A stretch of 64,000 nt of DNA from NCBI GenBank assembly GCA_900540255.1, contig UQFE01000004.1:57963-121962 (forward strand), given 5' to 3'. Below the pieces are notes generated by a model. It did no database searches and had not been told where the DNA came from. It saw nothing but the letters and a program-made list of their open reading frames with translations. The DNA is from an uncultured Clostridium sp. GTDB lineage: Bacteria > Bacillota > Clostridia > Clostridiales > Clostridiaceae. A program made the position numbers and the translations under genes. Of this stretch, positions 18,818-30,069 are shown in pieces (the first letter of the stretch is position 1; each line of letters starts with the position of its first letter).

Positions 18818-19705
18818 CTAAACTACTCTTTTTTTATTAATGGAATTTCTTATAGAATCTATGCTTTCAGTTATTTTTCTTGCAACATATGGATTATTCA
18901 TTGTGTATAAATGAATTCCTTGAACTCCACTTGAAACTAAATCAACTATTTGTTCAACTGCATATGCAATTCCAGCATCTCTTAATGCTTCTTTTTCATG
19001 TTCATACTTATTTACGATTTTAACAAACTTTTCTGGTAATGTAGCACTACATAATGAAGTAATTCTTTCAATTTGAGCCTTATTAGTTACTGGCATAATT
19101 CCAGCTTCAATAGAAGATTTTATATTTAATTTATCCTTTTCTTCTAAAAAGTTATAAAAATAATTATTATCAAAGAATAATTGAGATATAAAATGAGAAG
19201 CACCACTTTCTTCTTTTAACTTTAAGTGCATTAAATCTTCCTTTAAATCTCTTCCTCTAACATAACCTTCTGGATAGCATGCTGCTGCTATGTTAAAATA
19301 TCCTCTTTCCTTTATATGTGATATAAGTTCATAAGCATATTTAAAATCACCTCTTAAAGTTTGACCTTCTGGAATATCCCCTCTTAATGCTAAAACATTT
19401 TCAATTCCTTTTGATTTTAAATTATCTAAGATATAATCAATTTCTTTTTTTGTTGAATTAATGCAAGTTAAATGAGCTACTGCTTCAACTCCATATTTTT
19501 CTTTAACCAGTGAAGATAATTCTATTGTTCTATTATTTACTAAGCTTCCTCCTGCCCCATAAGTAACACTTATAAAATCTGGTTTTAAATCCCTTAATTC
19601 TTCTAAAGTATTATAAATAGTTTTTACTGAAGAAGTTGTTTTTGGTGGAAAAATTTCAAAGGAAAATACTAAATCCTTATTTTCAAATATTTCATTAATT
19701 TTCAT
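18818..19705 (-). CDS. metF: methylenetetrahydrofolate reductase
   Basis: A 295-residue MetF barrel enzyme that reduces 5,10-methylene-THF to 5-methyl-THF with FAD, providing the methyl group for methionine synthesis. Seen: FSFEIFPPKT near 14-23 with the catalytic Glu, FISVTYGAGGS near 43-53, AHLTCINSTKKE, NVLALRGDIPEG near 103-114, the FISQLFFDN loop near 172, and GIMPVTNKAQIERI. It begins with ATG behind AAGGGGGTAT. It is the first gene after the SAM-I riboswitch and is followed by luxS. Length is normal. Confidence 0.93.
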   Translation of the reverse strand: MKINEIFENKDLVFSFEIFPPKTTSSVKTIYNTLEELRDLKPDFISVTYGAGGSLVNNRTIELSSLVKEKYGVEAVAHLTCINSTKKEIDYILDNLKSKGIENVLALRGDIPEGQTLRGDFKYAYELISHIKERGYFNIAAACYPEGYVRGRDLKEDLMHLKLKEESGASHFISQLFFDNNYFYNFLEEKDKLNIKSSIEAGIMPVTNKAQIERITSLCSATLPEKFVKIVNKYEHEKEALRDAGIAYAVEQIVDLVSSGVQGIHLYTMNNPYVARKITESIDSIRNSINKKRVV

Positions 19706-19802
19706 ATAAATACCCCCTTGTTTTTTTGTCTAAAGTTATTGCTTCAAATTAAATAATTATAATAAACTCACTATCATTATATTATTTAAAATAAATAAAA
19801 AA

Positions 19803-19826
19803 ACCTAAAGGATATTTCCTTTAGGT
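19803..19826 (-). terminator. riboswitch-controlled terminator upstream of metF
   Basis: ACCTAAAGG-ATATTT-CCTTTAGGT forms a 9-bp hairpin followed on the minus strand by seven T residues. It lies 30 bases after the end of the SAM-I aptamer and about 100 bases before metF, as expected for the expression platform of an OFF switch. Confidence 0.85.
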
Positions 19827-19855
19827 AATTATAAAGTCTTGACCATTAAAATATC

Positions 19856-20129
19856 CTTATCTTTCAGCAATAGCTGTTGGATTTAGCACCACATTAATAT
19901 AGTTAATAATTAATAGTTTTTAGTTAATAGTTTATGAATGGGCTGTCGCACTAAAACTTTTATACACAATATATTGTTTTAAAAAATAAAAATTAATACA
20001 ATATATTGTAGTATTTATTCTTAATGCTACATCCCCTTTAATTTAACTACTCACTAATAACTTTTAACTAGTAACTGTTAATAGGTTGCTGGGTTTCAAT
20101 GGGCCAGTCCCTCCACCACTCTTGATAAG
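19856..20129 (-). promoter_or_regulatory. SAM-I (S-box) riboswitch with a greatly enlarged P3 arm
   Basis: The minus strand contains the conserved SAM-I core in order: CUUAUCAAGAGUGGUGGAGG with GACUGGCCC, then GAAACCCAGCAACC, then GGUGCUAAAUCC, CAACAGC and finally GAAAGAUAAG closing P1. SAM binding folds the aptamer and lets the downstream terminator form, shutting metF-luxS off when SAM is plentiful. A usual aptamer is about 100-120 nt; this one spans about 274 nt because the P3 arm, between GCAACC and GGUGCUAA, holds an imperfect stem of more than 40 bp and, at its tip, a 97-bp copy of the GGGG-ended palindromic repeat. Confidence 0.92.
19940..20036 (-). repeat. GGGG-ended palindromic repeat, long form (copy 2, inside the SAM-I riboswitch)
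   Basis: A 97-bp copy read on the minus strand as GGGGATGTAGCATTAAG ... TTTTAGTGCGACAGCCC. Compared with the short form it has an additional 32 bp containing a second ACAATATATTG. It lies at the tip of the riboswitch P3 arm. It has mismatches in both arms relative to copies 1 and 4. Confidence 0.85.
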
Positions 20130-20138
20130 TTTCATTAA

Positions 20139-20167
20139 ATTATACATTCTTTTTTCAAATTTGTAAA
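20139..20167 (-). promoter_or_regulatory. sigma-A promoter of the metF-luxS leader
   Basis: On the minus strand TTTACA (20162-20167), a 17-base spacer and TGTATAAT (TATAAT at 20139-20144) lie about 10 bases before the first riboswitch base. Confidence 0.65.
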
Positions 20168-20192
20168 TACTTAACTTTTGTATATAATTTCA

Positions 20193-21140
20193 CTAAATTA
20201 ATAACATTACTATAGAAATAATACTAAATGTTAAACTTATTATACTTATAAAAGCTACAACTTGTTTAGTATTCATTCCCTTTGCTTCTAGCCTATAATG
20301 TAGCTGACTTCTATCTGCTTGATACACAGGTTTCCCTTCTGAAAATCTTTTAAAAATTACAAATATATTATCAAAAATAGGTACTGCTAGTGCCAAAATT
20401 GGAATTAGTAAACTTAATATAGTTGCTGCTTTAAAAGCTCCATCTAAAGCTATTATACTTAAAATAAAGCCTAAAAAATTAGCGCCTGAATCCCCCATAA
20501 ATATTTTTGCAGGATATCTATTATAAAATAAAAATGCTAATACACTTCCTGCTGTCATTAAAGAAAATAATAATGATGGAGGTTGTGATAATATTATTGC
20601 AGATGCTGCAAATGTCATTGCAGATATAAATGTTAATCCCCCTGCTAATCCATCCATTCCATCTGACCAATTAATAACAGTGGTAACACCAAAAATCCAA
20701 GTTACAGTTAATAAAAATTGAATTATAGGTGATAAAACAATATATGTATTTGTAAATGGATTTGTAAATCCATGAAAAGCCACTCCAGATTTATATACAA
20801 TAATTGCTGCTAACAATTGTACTATTAATCTTGGCATAATAGCAAACTCCTTGCCAATACTCTTATGATAGTCATCTACTATTCCTATTATTAATATTAA
20901 TAATGCCCCTATAAAAATACCGTACTTTTCTTTAAATGGATGATCCGAAAAAATTATAAAATAAGGTATAAAAAAACCAATAAACATGGATATTCCTCCA
21001 CAAAGTGGTATAGGACCTCTATGTTTTTTTCTTTTAGTTGGTTTATCAGTAAAATTATATTTAAATGCTAATTTCATTAGTATTGGTGTCAAAATAAATA
21101 CTATTGAAAAAGACAAAATTGTCGTTAGTAAATACTTCAT
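20193..21140 (-). CDS. undecaprenyl-phosphate N-acetylglucosaminyl-1-phosphate transferase family protein (TagO/WecA-like)
   Basis: A 315-residue polytopic membrane enzyme of the MraY/WecA/TagO family, which transfers a GlcNAc-1-phosphate to undecaprenyl phosphate and so starts teichoic acid or surface polysaccharide synthesis. Visible motifs: the N-terminal DKPTKRKKHRGPIPLCGG loop, GIVDDYH (Asp pair near 89), INWSDGMDGLAGG near 157, FMGDSGANFLGF near 215, and the cytoplasmic YQADRSQLHYRLEAKGM loop with the HxxH-like region. The DGMDGLAGG and loop V forms fit TagO/WecA rather than MraY. About ten hydrophobic segments are present. It stands alone, between the riboswitch leader and the ATPase operon. 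Confidence 0.85.
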   Translation of the reverse strand: MKYLLTTILSFSIVFILTPILMKLAFKYNFTDKPTKRKKHRGPIPLCGGISMFIGFFIPYFIIFSDHPFKEKYGIFIGALLILIIGIVDDYHKSIGKEFAIMPRLIVQLLAAIIVYKSGVAFHGFTNPFTNTYIVLSPIIQFLLTVTWIFGVTTVINWSDGMDGLAGGLTFISAMTFAASAIILSQPPSLLFSLMTAGSVLAFLFYNRYPAKIFMGDSGANFLGFILSIIALDGAFKAATILSLLIPILALAVPIFDNIFVIFKRFSEGKPVYQADRSQLHYRLEAKGMNTKQVVAFISIISLTFSIISIVMLLI

Positions 21141-21291
21141 TAATTTTCTCCTTAAAATTTAGTACAATATGTACAATTGTGAATTCTATTAGCATTATAC
21201 TATTATTTTTATTTATTATCAAATTATAAATATATATGCAATATACTAAAAATTTAAATTTTTTTTATTAAATAATTAATTATAAAATTAA

Positions 21292-21316
21292 GGAGCTGTT
21301 AATTTAAAACAGCTCC
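21292..21316 (-). terminator. terminator of the V-ATPase operon
   Basis: GGAGCTGTT (21292-21300) and AACAGCTCC (21308-21316) pair perfectly; the minus strand then reads into TTAATTTTATAATT. It lies 22 bases after the subunit D stop. Confidence 0.75.
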
Positions 21317-21337
21317 CATTGTGATAATGTTAAATAA

Positions 21338-21979
21338 TTATACTCTTGAGTTAATCATATCTTTAACTTTCATTAATCTAGTTAAAGCTCCTCTTTCATT
21401 TTCATCAAGTTTCATTCTTATAAACTTGATAGTTTCTTGTAATTGAGGAATAGTCATATATTCAAGTGCATTAACTCTTCTTCTTGTCTTTTCAATTTCA
21501 TCAGCCATTAACTGAGTTGATTTTTCAACTTCAGCTAATTCAAGAAGCTTAGGAAGTATAGATTCAAGCTTTCCTATAGCATCGTCTAATTCAGAAGATG
21601 TATTTGCAAAACCATATGGATAAATGCTTCCTTCACTATCTTGTAATTGTCTGTGGAATTTCATTTCTGGAACATTAACACTCATTATGTTTTTTGTTCC
21701 TACTTCAACAGATACACTATCTTTTGGATAAGCAACTGCTTCTTCTAAAAATTCCGAACTCATTACAGCACTTGCCATAACGAAATCTTTAAATGAACCT
21801 TCTAGTTCAGCTTCAACTGACTTTCTTAATTCATTATTATATTTAACAAGGTTAATGAATTGTCTCATTAATTCATCTTGCTTATCTTTAAGAAGCTTAT
21901 GCCCTCTTGTTGCTGTAGTTAACCTTTTTTTCAGCTTAGATAGCTCCATTCTAGTAGGATTGACATTTAATTTTGCCAT
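21338..21979 (-). CDS. ntpD: V-type ATP synthase subunit D
   Basis: Subunit D is the central rotor shaft linking the A3B3 head to the membrane ring. The 213-residue protein starts [38 protein letters not shown], the family's conserved N-terminal coiled-coil arm, and ends with the matching C-terminal helix ([22 protein letters not shown]), the two arms forming the shaft. The central part carries the short globular foot. It is the last gene of the operon, three bases after the subunit B stop, and a terminator follows. Confidence 0.93.
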   Translation of the reverse strand: MAKLNVNPTRMELSKLKKRLTTATRGHKLLKDKQDELMRQFINLVKYNNELRKSVEAELEGSFKDFVMASAVMSSEFLEEAVAYPKDSVSVEVGTKNIMSVNVPEMKFHRQLQDSEGSIYPYGFANTSSELDDAIGKLESILPKLLELAEVEKSTQLMADEIEKTRRRVNALEYMTIPQLQETIKFIRMKLDENERGALTRLMKVKDMINSRV

Positions 21980-21982
21980 ATT

Positions 21983-23365
21983 CTACTCTTCATCTCCCTT
22001 TGGCATATACTTTTCAAGATATTCATCTCTAATTCTCTTAAGTTCAGTCTTAGGAAGAATCTTAAGTAATTTCCAACCTAAATTTAAAGTTTCTTCTATT
22101 GATCTATTTGTTTCAAATCCTTGAGAAACATATTGTTCTTCAAATGCTTCAGCAAATTTAGCAAATTTCTTATCTGTTTCTGATAATGCAGATTCACCTA
22201 AGATTGCTGATAATTCTTTAGCTTGCTTACCTTGTGCATAAGCTGAGAATAGTTGGTTCATTGTATCTGCATGGTCTTCTCTAGTTTTGCCTTTACCAAT
22301 ACCCTTATCTTTAAGCCTTGAAAGTGATGGTAAAACATCTATTGGAGGTACAATTCCCTTTTTGTATAATTCTCTTGAAAGAATTATTTGTCCCTCTGTA
22401 ATATATCCAGTTAAGTCTGGAATTGGATGTGTTTTATCTTCTTCAGGCATTGTTAATATTGGAATTTGAGTGATTGAACCACCTCTACCATTAATTCTAC
22501 CTGCTCTTTCATATAATGTAGAAAGGTCAGTATATAAGTATCCTGGGTAACCTCTTCTACCTGGAACTTCCTTTCTAGCAGCTGATACTTCTCTTAATGC
22601 TTCTGCATAGTTAGTAATATCAGTCATAATAACAAGAACGTGCATATCCTTTTCGTATGCTAAGAATTCTGCAGCAGTTAATGCCATTCTTGGTGTAGCT
22701 ATTCTTTCGATAGCTGGGTCAGAAGCAAGATTCATAAATAATACAGCATTATCTATAGCTCCAGTCTTCTTAAATTCATCAACGAAGAATTGAGATTCTT
22801 CGAAAGTAATACCTATAGCAGCAAATACAACCGCAAAGTTAGCATCTGAATTTAAAACAGTTGCTTGTCTTGCTATTTGTGCAGCTAATTGTGCATGAGG
22901 AAGACCTGATGCAGAGAAAACAGGTAATTTTTGTCCTCTTACTAGTGTATTTAATCCATCAATAGCTGATATTCCTGTTTGAATGAACTCTGATGGGAAA
23001 TTTCTTGATACTGGGTTAATTGCTTCCCCATTAATATCTAATTGCTTTTCTGGTATTATCTTTGGTCCATTGTCAATTGGATGACCCATTCCATCAAATA
23101 CTCTTCCTAGCATATCTTCTGATACACCTAATTGAAGTGGCTTTCCTAAGAATCTAGCCTTAGTTCCTTTTAAGTTAATTCCTGAAGAACCTTCAAATAA
23201 TTGAACCATTGCTTTAGATCCATTAACTTCAAGAACCTTACCTCTTCTTAATTCACCAGTTTGTATTTCAACTTCAACTAGTTCATCATACTTAACTCCG
23301 CTAACTCCTTCAACAACCATTAAAGGACCAACAACTTCTGTAACTGTTCTGTATTCCTTAAGCAT
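21983..23365 (-). CDS. ntpB: V-type ATP synthase subunit B
   Basis: The non-catalytic B subunit of the A3B3 ring, 460 residues. It begins [22 protein letters not shown] (beta-barrel domain) and has the characteristic degenerate nucleotide-binding region [21 protein letters not shown] near 150 in place of a true Walker A, then [13 protein letters not shown], the [23 protein letters not shown] region and [30 protein letters not shown]. It overlaps the end of subunit A by eight bases, implying coupled translation and matched synthesis of the two ring subunits. Confidence 0.96.
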   Translation of the reverse strand: MLKEYRTVTEVVGPLMVVEGVSGVKYDELVEVEIQTGELRRGKVLEVNGSKAMVQLFEGSSGINLKGTKARFLGKPLQLGVSEDMLGRVFDGMGHPIDNGPKIIPEKQLDINGEAINPVSRNFPSEFIQTGISAIDGLNTLVRGQKLPVFSASGLPHAQLAAQIARQATVLNSDANFAVVFAAIGITFEESQFFVDEFKKTGAIDNAVLFMNLASDPAIERIATPRMALTAAEFLAYEKDMHVLVIMTDITNYAEALREVSAARKEVPGRRGYPGYLYTDLSTLYERAGRINGRGGSITQIPILTMPEEDKTHPIPDLTGYITEGQIILSRELYKKGIVPPIDVLPSLSRLKDKGIGKGKTREDHADTMNQLFSAYAQGKQAKELSAILGESALSETDKKFAKFAEAFEEQYVSQGFETNRSIEETLNLGWKLLKILPKTELKRIRDEYLEKYMPKGDEE

Positions 23366-25133
23366 TAAGAACGCCTCCTTCGTTGATTAAAGTATCAATG
23401 TCAGCTCTTAATTCAGCAGCTATATCATCCATCTTAGCTATATCATCTTCATGGATATATTTACTTCTTGCAATCTTATCTCTTACTTCTAAAGCTAAAA
23501 CTTTATCTAAGTACACTCCTGCATCTAAAGCTCTTTCTGCTTCATGTCTGAATAATAATACAAGCTTTAACATTTTATATTGTTTATCTAATGAAGTATA
23601 AGTATCTATTTCATGGAAACCATTTTGTTGTAAATAGTCTTCTCTTATAGACTTAGCAACTTCTAATTTTAATCTATCTTTTTCTGATAATGCATCTATA
23701 CCAACTAAGCTTACGATTTCTTGTAAACCTGATTCTTCTTGAAGTAAAGCCATTGCTTCTTGTCTTAATGCAGACCAATCTTCAGCAACTGTTTTATTTA
23801 AGTATCCATCTACAGTATCAGCATATAATGAATATGAATTAATCCAGTTTATAGCTGGGAAGTGTCTCTTATATGCAAGTTGTGCATCTAATCCCCAGAA
23901 AACTTTAACTATTCTTAAAGTTGATTGTGTAACTGGTTCTGAAAGGTCTCCTCCTGGAGGTGATACCGCACCAATTGCAGTAACTGCTCCTTGTCTTCCT
24001 TCTTTACCTAAACAAACAACTTTACCAGCTCTTTCATAATAATCAGAAAGTCTTGAACCTAAGTATGCTGGATAACCTTCATCTCCAGGCATTTCTTCAA
24101 GTCTACCAGACATTTCTCTTAATGCCTCAGCCCATCTTGAAGTAGAGTCAGCCATAATTGATACTGAGTATCCCATATCTCTGAAGTATTCAGCTATTGT
24201 AATACCTGTATATATACAAGCTTCTCTAGCAGCAACTGGCATATTTGAAGTATTAGCTATAAGTACTGTTCTCTTCATTAATGATTCACCAGTTTTAGGG
24301 TCTTTAAGTTCTGGGAATTCATTAAGAACGTCTGTCATTTCGTTACCACGTTCACCACATCCAACGTAAACAACTATTTCAGCATCTCCCCATTTTGCAA
24401 TTTGATGTTGAACAACGGTTTTACCTGCTCCGAAAGGACCTGGTACAGCAGCTGCTCCACCCTTAGCTACTGGGAAGAATGTATCTATAACTCTTTGACC
24501 TGTTGTCATAGGCGCTTCTGGTTTTAATTTTTGAGCAAATGGTCTACCTTTTCTTGCAGGCCATTTTTGCATAAGTTGAACTTCTCTATTTCCTTTAGCA
24601 GTTTCTATAATACAAACTGTATCTACAACTGTAAAGTCTCCTGATTTAATTTCTTTAACAGTCCCTTCTACTCCATATGGAACCATTATTTTGTGTAATA
24701 CAACAGCAGTTTCTTGAACTGTTCCTATTACATCACCAGCTTCAACCTTATCACCTACCTTAACTGTAGGATTAAAAGCCCAAACTCTTTCTCTATTTAA
24801 TGAAGTAACAGATACACCCTTAGTTAAAAATGGTGATTGAGCTACTTTTTCAAATGCATCTAGTGGTCTTTGTATTCCATCGAACATTGACTCTATAAGT
24901 CCTGGTCCAAGTTCAATACTTAAAGGTTCTCCAGTTGTAATAACTGGGTCCCCTGGCCCTATTCCTGTAGTTTCTTCGTAAACTTGGATAGATGCCTTAT
25001 CGCCTCTCATTTCAATGATTTCTCCGATAAGACCCTTTTCTCCAACCTTAACCATATCATAAATATTTGCTTCGTCCATTCCTTCAGCAACAACTAAAGG
25101 ACCTGCAACCTTGATTATTTTTCCGGTCTTCAA
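23358..25133 (-). CDS. ntpA: V-type ATP synthase subunit A (catalytic)
   Basis: The 591-residue catalytic subunit. Seen: N-terminal barrel [15 protein letters not shown], the family-specific non-homologous insertion around residues 115-190, Walker [16 protein letters not shown] near 231, [60 protein letters not shown] with the catalytic Glu/Arg finger region, and a C-terminal helical domain. The enzyme couples ATP turnover to ion movement; in anaerobic Firmicutes it may run as a pump or a synthase. Order in the operon is F-A-B-D as in Enterococcus hirae ntp clusters. Confidence 0.97.
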   Translation of the reverse strand: MKTGKIIKVAGPLVVAEGMDEANIYDMVKVGEKGLIGEIIEMRGDKASIQVYEETTGIGPGDPVITTGEPLSIELGPGLIESMFDGIQRPLDAFEKVAQSPFLTKGVSVTSLNRERVWAFNPTVKVGDKVEAGDVIGTVQETAVVLHKIMVPYGVEGTVKEIKSGDFTVVDTVCIIETAKGNREVQLMQKWPARKGRPFAQKLKPEAPMTTGQRVIDTFFPVAKGGAAAVPGPFGAGKTVVQHQIAKWGDAEIVVYVGCGERGNEMTDVLNEFPELKDPKTGESLMKRTVLIANTSNMPVAAREACIYTGITIAEYFRDMGYSVSIMADSTSRWAEALREMSGRLEEMPGDEGYPAYLGSRLSDYYERAGKVVCLGKEGRQGAVTAIGAVSPPGGDLSEPVTQSTLRIVKVFWGLDAQLAYKRHFPAINWINSYSLYADTVDGYLNKTVAEDWSALRQEAMALLQEESGLQEIVSLVGIDALSEKDRLKLEVAKSIREDYLQQNGFHEIDTYTSLDKQYKMLKLVLLFRHEAERALDAGVYLDKVLALEVRDKIARSKYIHEDDIAKMDDIAAELRADIDTLINEGGVLNA

Positions 25134-25150
25134 ATTTCTAACCTGCCTTC

Positions 25151-25462
25151 CTATAAAATATTCACACCAACAGCTTTTTCTACGCTATCGCTGATTCTCT
25201 TTGAACCTATATTTAAAGTTCCTTGATTACTTGGAATTAATATTACAGCAGGAAGCATTTGCTTATTGTAACGTTCAATTGTTTCTTCAATTGTTACTGC
25301 AACTTGCTCTGTTATAAAAATAACTGCGTATCCATTCATAGCCATTTTATCAACAGCAATTCTAGCTTCATCCGCTTCTACAACTGGAAATACATCTATT
25401 CCAATAGCTTTAAATGCTAAAACCGAGTCTTTATCTCCAACTACACCGATTTTCTTATACAT
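25151..25462 (-). CDS. ntpF: V-type ATP synthase subunit F
   Basis: Subunit F is the small stalk protein that binds the D shaft and affects coupling. About 103 residues: [27 protein letters not shown] is the typical opening, with the central [20 protein letters not shown] and final SIRV-like [17 protein letters not shown] segments. The ATG at 25462 overlaps the subunit C stop codon (GTATAA); an upstream GTG at 25471 in the same frame would add three residues and has a closer GAAAGG site, so the exact start is uncertain. Confidence 0.9.
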   Translation of the reverse strand: MYKKIGVVGDKDSVLAFKAIGIDVFPVVEADEARIAVDKMAMNGYAVIFITEQVAVTIEETIERYNKQMLPAVILIPSNQGTLNIGSKRISDSVEKAVGVNIL

Positions 25463-26456
25463 AAATATCACGCAGCCTTTCTCTTATTACTTCCTCAGTA
25501 ATATTATTAAGCTTACCAACCATTATAATTCTAATGATTTTAATTTCTGTTTCCTTAGCATAAATATATGATAAAATTCTTTCTGGTCCAAATGTTACAA
25601 GCTTTCCACTCTTCATAAGATCCATAATATAATTATCACTTAATTTTTCTAAAAGATTTGCTGAATTTGTTGCTATGTAGCTTTCAACACCTTCTTTTAT
25701 TAAATCAGAATATATACTAGTACTTAATTTTGAAATAATATTTTCTGGTGTTTCATTAATTATAGCTACTAAAGTATCCTTACTTATAGCTCCTCCAGTA
25801 ACTAAAACCTCTGAAGCAAATTCTCTTCCTTTACCTTGCTTTTTAACTCTTAGTAAAGTTCTAACATTTGTAGAATCAATCATTGCATTTACAAGTTTAT
25901 CAGTAAATTTATAGCTTAAAGATTTTTTAATTTCATCTAACTCCTTAAACATATATCTATCTACAATAATGTCAATTTTTTGAGGATCTTTATTTGCTTC
26001 AAAATCAGAAATTACTTCTAAAACTGCCTTTTCAACATTTCCTTTTAAATCTCTAAAATTATCTGTATCTATTTTTCTCTTTAATTCATTTAAATCTTCT
26101 CTACCTAAATCAATTAACATATTTGATAAATCTTTTTCTAAGAACTTTCCTTTTAATAACACTTTAATGTTGTGATATTTATATTTAGTGCTCATTAGAT
26201 CTACGATTTCTTTTACTGGGCAAAGTTCATATACTAATTTATAAACTCTTTTAAGTTCTGTACTTAAAATTTCTTCATAATCAGCTGCTCTTTTTATATT
26301 TCCCATTATATTAGCGTACTCAGTTTCACCAAGTATTTTTAAAACTTCATCAGCAGAATTAGCTTCTAGCATTCTTTCTACTTTAGTTTTATCAAGGAGT
26401 CTTGTTTCCAATACCCAAATTCTTGAAAGAGCTTGAGTAAATTGCATTACATCCAT
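25455..26456 (-). CDS. ntpC: V-type ATP synthase subunit C
   Basis: The 333-residue C subunit (d in eukaryotic naming) is the funnel that sits on the membrane ring and holds the rotor shaft. It is nearly all helical, with the conserved segments [21 protein letters not shown] near 85-105, and a C-terminal [31 protein letters not shown] typical of the family. Lack of charge-poor membrane segments fits a peripheral protein. It lies 11 bases after subunit E and its stop overlaps the start of subunit F. Confidence 0.93.
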   Translation of the reverse strand: MDVMQFTQALSRIWVLETRLLDKTKVERMLEANSADEVLKILGETEYANIMGNIKRAADYEEILSTELKRVYKLVYELCPVKEIVDLMSTKYKYHNIKVLLKGKFLEKDLSNMLIDLGREDLNELKRKIDTDNFRDLKGNVEKAVLEVISDFEANKDPQKIDIIVDRYMFKELDEIKKSLSYKFTDKLVNAMIDSTNVRTLLRVKKQGKGREFASEVLVTGGAISKDTLVAIINETPENIISKLSTSIYSDLIKEGVESYIATNSANLLEKLSDNYIMDLMKSGKLVTFGPERILSYIYAKETEIKIIRIIMVGKLNNITEEVIRERLRDIYV

Positions 26457-26467
26457 ACTACCCCTCC

Positions 26468-27052
26468 TTAATTAAATAACACCTTTGCTACTTCAAACTC
26501 TAACTCATCTCTTAATGAGCTTACTAAAGCTTCATAAGTGCTATTTATTTCTATGCCGTTATTTTCTAAGATAAATCCACCTTTGAAATTTCCAGCTGTT
26601 TTACTTAAAGCAATTGTTGCTTTTGCTTCTTTATTTAATTCATCAATAAAACTATCATCAACAAATTTTAATCCTGTTTCATTTAATATTAATGTTTGCT
26701 TTCCAGTTAAATTCATTGATAAAATTGAATTTTTTACAAAGTTTAAGAATTGTTCTTTAGATAATTCTGTAAGCTTATTTATGCTCTTTTCAAAAACTTC
26801 ATCTATGATTTCTTGCTTTGCAGCCAATTTATTATTTCTAACTTTTAATTTAGCACTAGAAATTACTCTTTCTTTCTTAGATTTTGCATCAGCTTCTGCC
26901 TTTTGTAAAATTTCTTGTGCAATTTCATTTGCAGCGCTTGCTTTCTTTGAAAGAATTTTATTTTTTTCTTCTTCAGCTGCAGCTAAGATATTTTCCTTTC
27001 CAGCTTCTGCATCCTTAAGGATTTTAGAAGTTATATTCTTTACATTTGACAT
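26468..27052 (-). CDS. ntpE: V-type ATP synthase subunit E
   Basis: A 194-residue peripheral stalk subunit. The first about 100 residues form a long Ala/Lys/Glu-rich helix (KILKDAEAGKENILAAAEEEKNKILSKKASAANEIAQEIL...), which pairs with subunit G/H, and the C-terminal part is the globular domain that contacts subunit B, including GGFILENNGIEINSTYEALVSSLRDELE, a segment conserved in the family. Located between the proteolipid gene K and subunit C. Length is typical for Firmicutes. Confidence 0.9.
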   Translation of the reverse strand: MSNVKNITSKILKDAEAGKENILAAAEEEKNKILSKKASAANEIAQEILQKAEADAKSKKERVISSAKLKVRNNKLAAKQEIIDEVFEKSINKLTELSKEQFLNFVKNSILSMNLTGKQTLILNETGLKFVDDSFIDELNKEAKATIALSKTAGNFKGGFILENNGIEINSTYEALVSSLRDELEFEVAKVLFN

Positions 27053-27101
27053 AATTTATATCTCCAATCTTTATGATGCTAATAATTATTGCAAGTAAAA
27101 A

Positions 27102-29536
<2,435 letters not shown>

Positions 29537-29550
<14 letters not shown>

Positions 29551-29863
29551 GAATCTTCACTATCCTCTCAACAACTATATTAATAGCATTATCTTTTAAA
29601 TCTTGAGACATATTATGTATAGCCTCGATTTCTTTTGCCCCACTCTTTAATAGTGGTTCTGCATTGCTGTTTCCTTCTTCTAAAGCTGCACTTAATAAGT
29701 CATTAGCTTTTGTTTTTGCTTCACTTATTATATCATTATATTTAATTTCTGCTTCTTTAGTAGCATTGCTAATAATTTCTTTTGCATCTTGATTTGCTTC
29801 TGAAATTATTTTTTCCGCTTTTTTCTCTGCTTCTTTTATCTCATTAATTGCTTCTAATGCCAA
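29537..29863 (-). CDS. V-type ATP synthase subunit G/H (peripheral stalk)
   Basis: A 108-residue, almost wholly helical protein with heptad-like Ala/Glu/Lys repeats (INEIKEAEKKAEKIISEANQDAK...). It fits the small stalk subunit that pairs with subunit E; in Firmicutes it is called subunit G or H. The first gene of the operon, it uses a TTG start: GGTGG lies seven bases before TTG at 29863 and no ATG is near. It overlaps subunit I by 14 bases. The region upstream (29864-30069) is AT-rich and holds the operon promoter, which I cannot place with confidence. Confidence 0.85.
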
Positions 29864-30069
29864 AGTCTCACCACCTTTACTATATACAAGTTGGATAATA
29901 TAAATATTAATACTTTATATAGTATTAATTACTTTTTATCTCTTTTTTAATTATACACTGTTTTTATAAATTTTCAATGTTTTTTTATTAACATTTCCTA
30001 AACAACATTTTATCTTTGTAAAAACAATGAATTTATTTCCCTTATTACTACACTCTTCCTTAATTTAAG

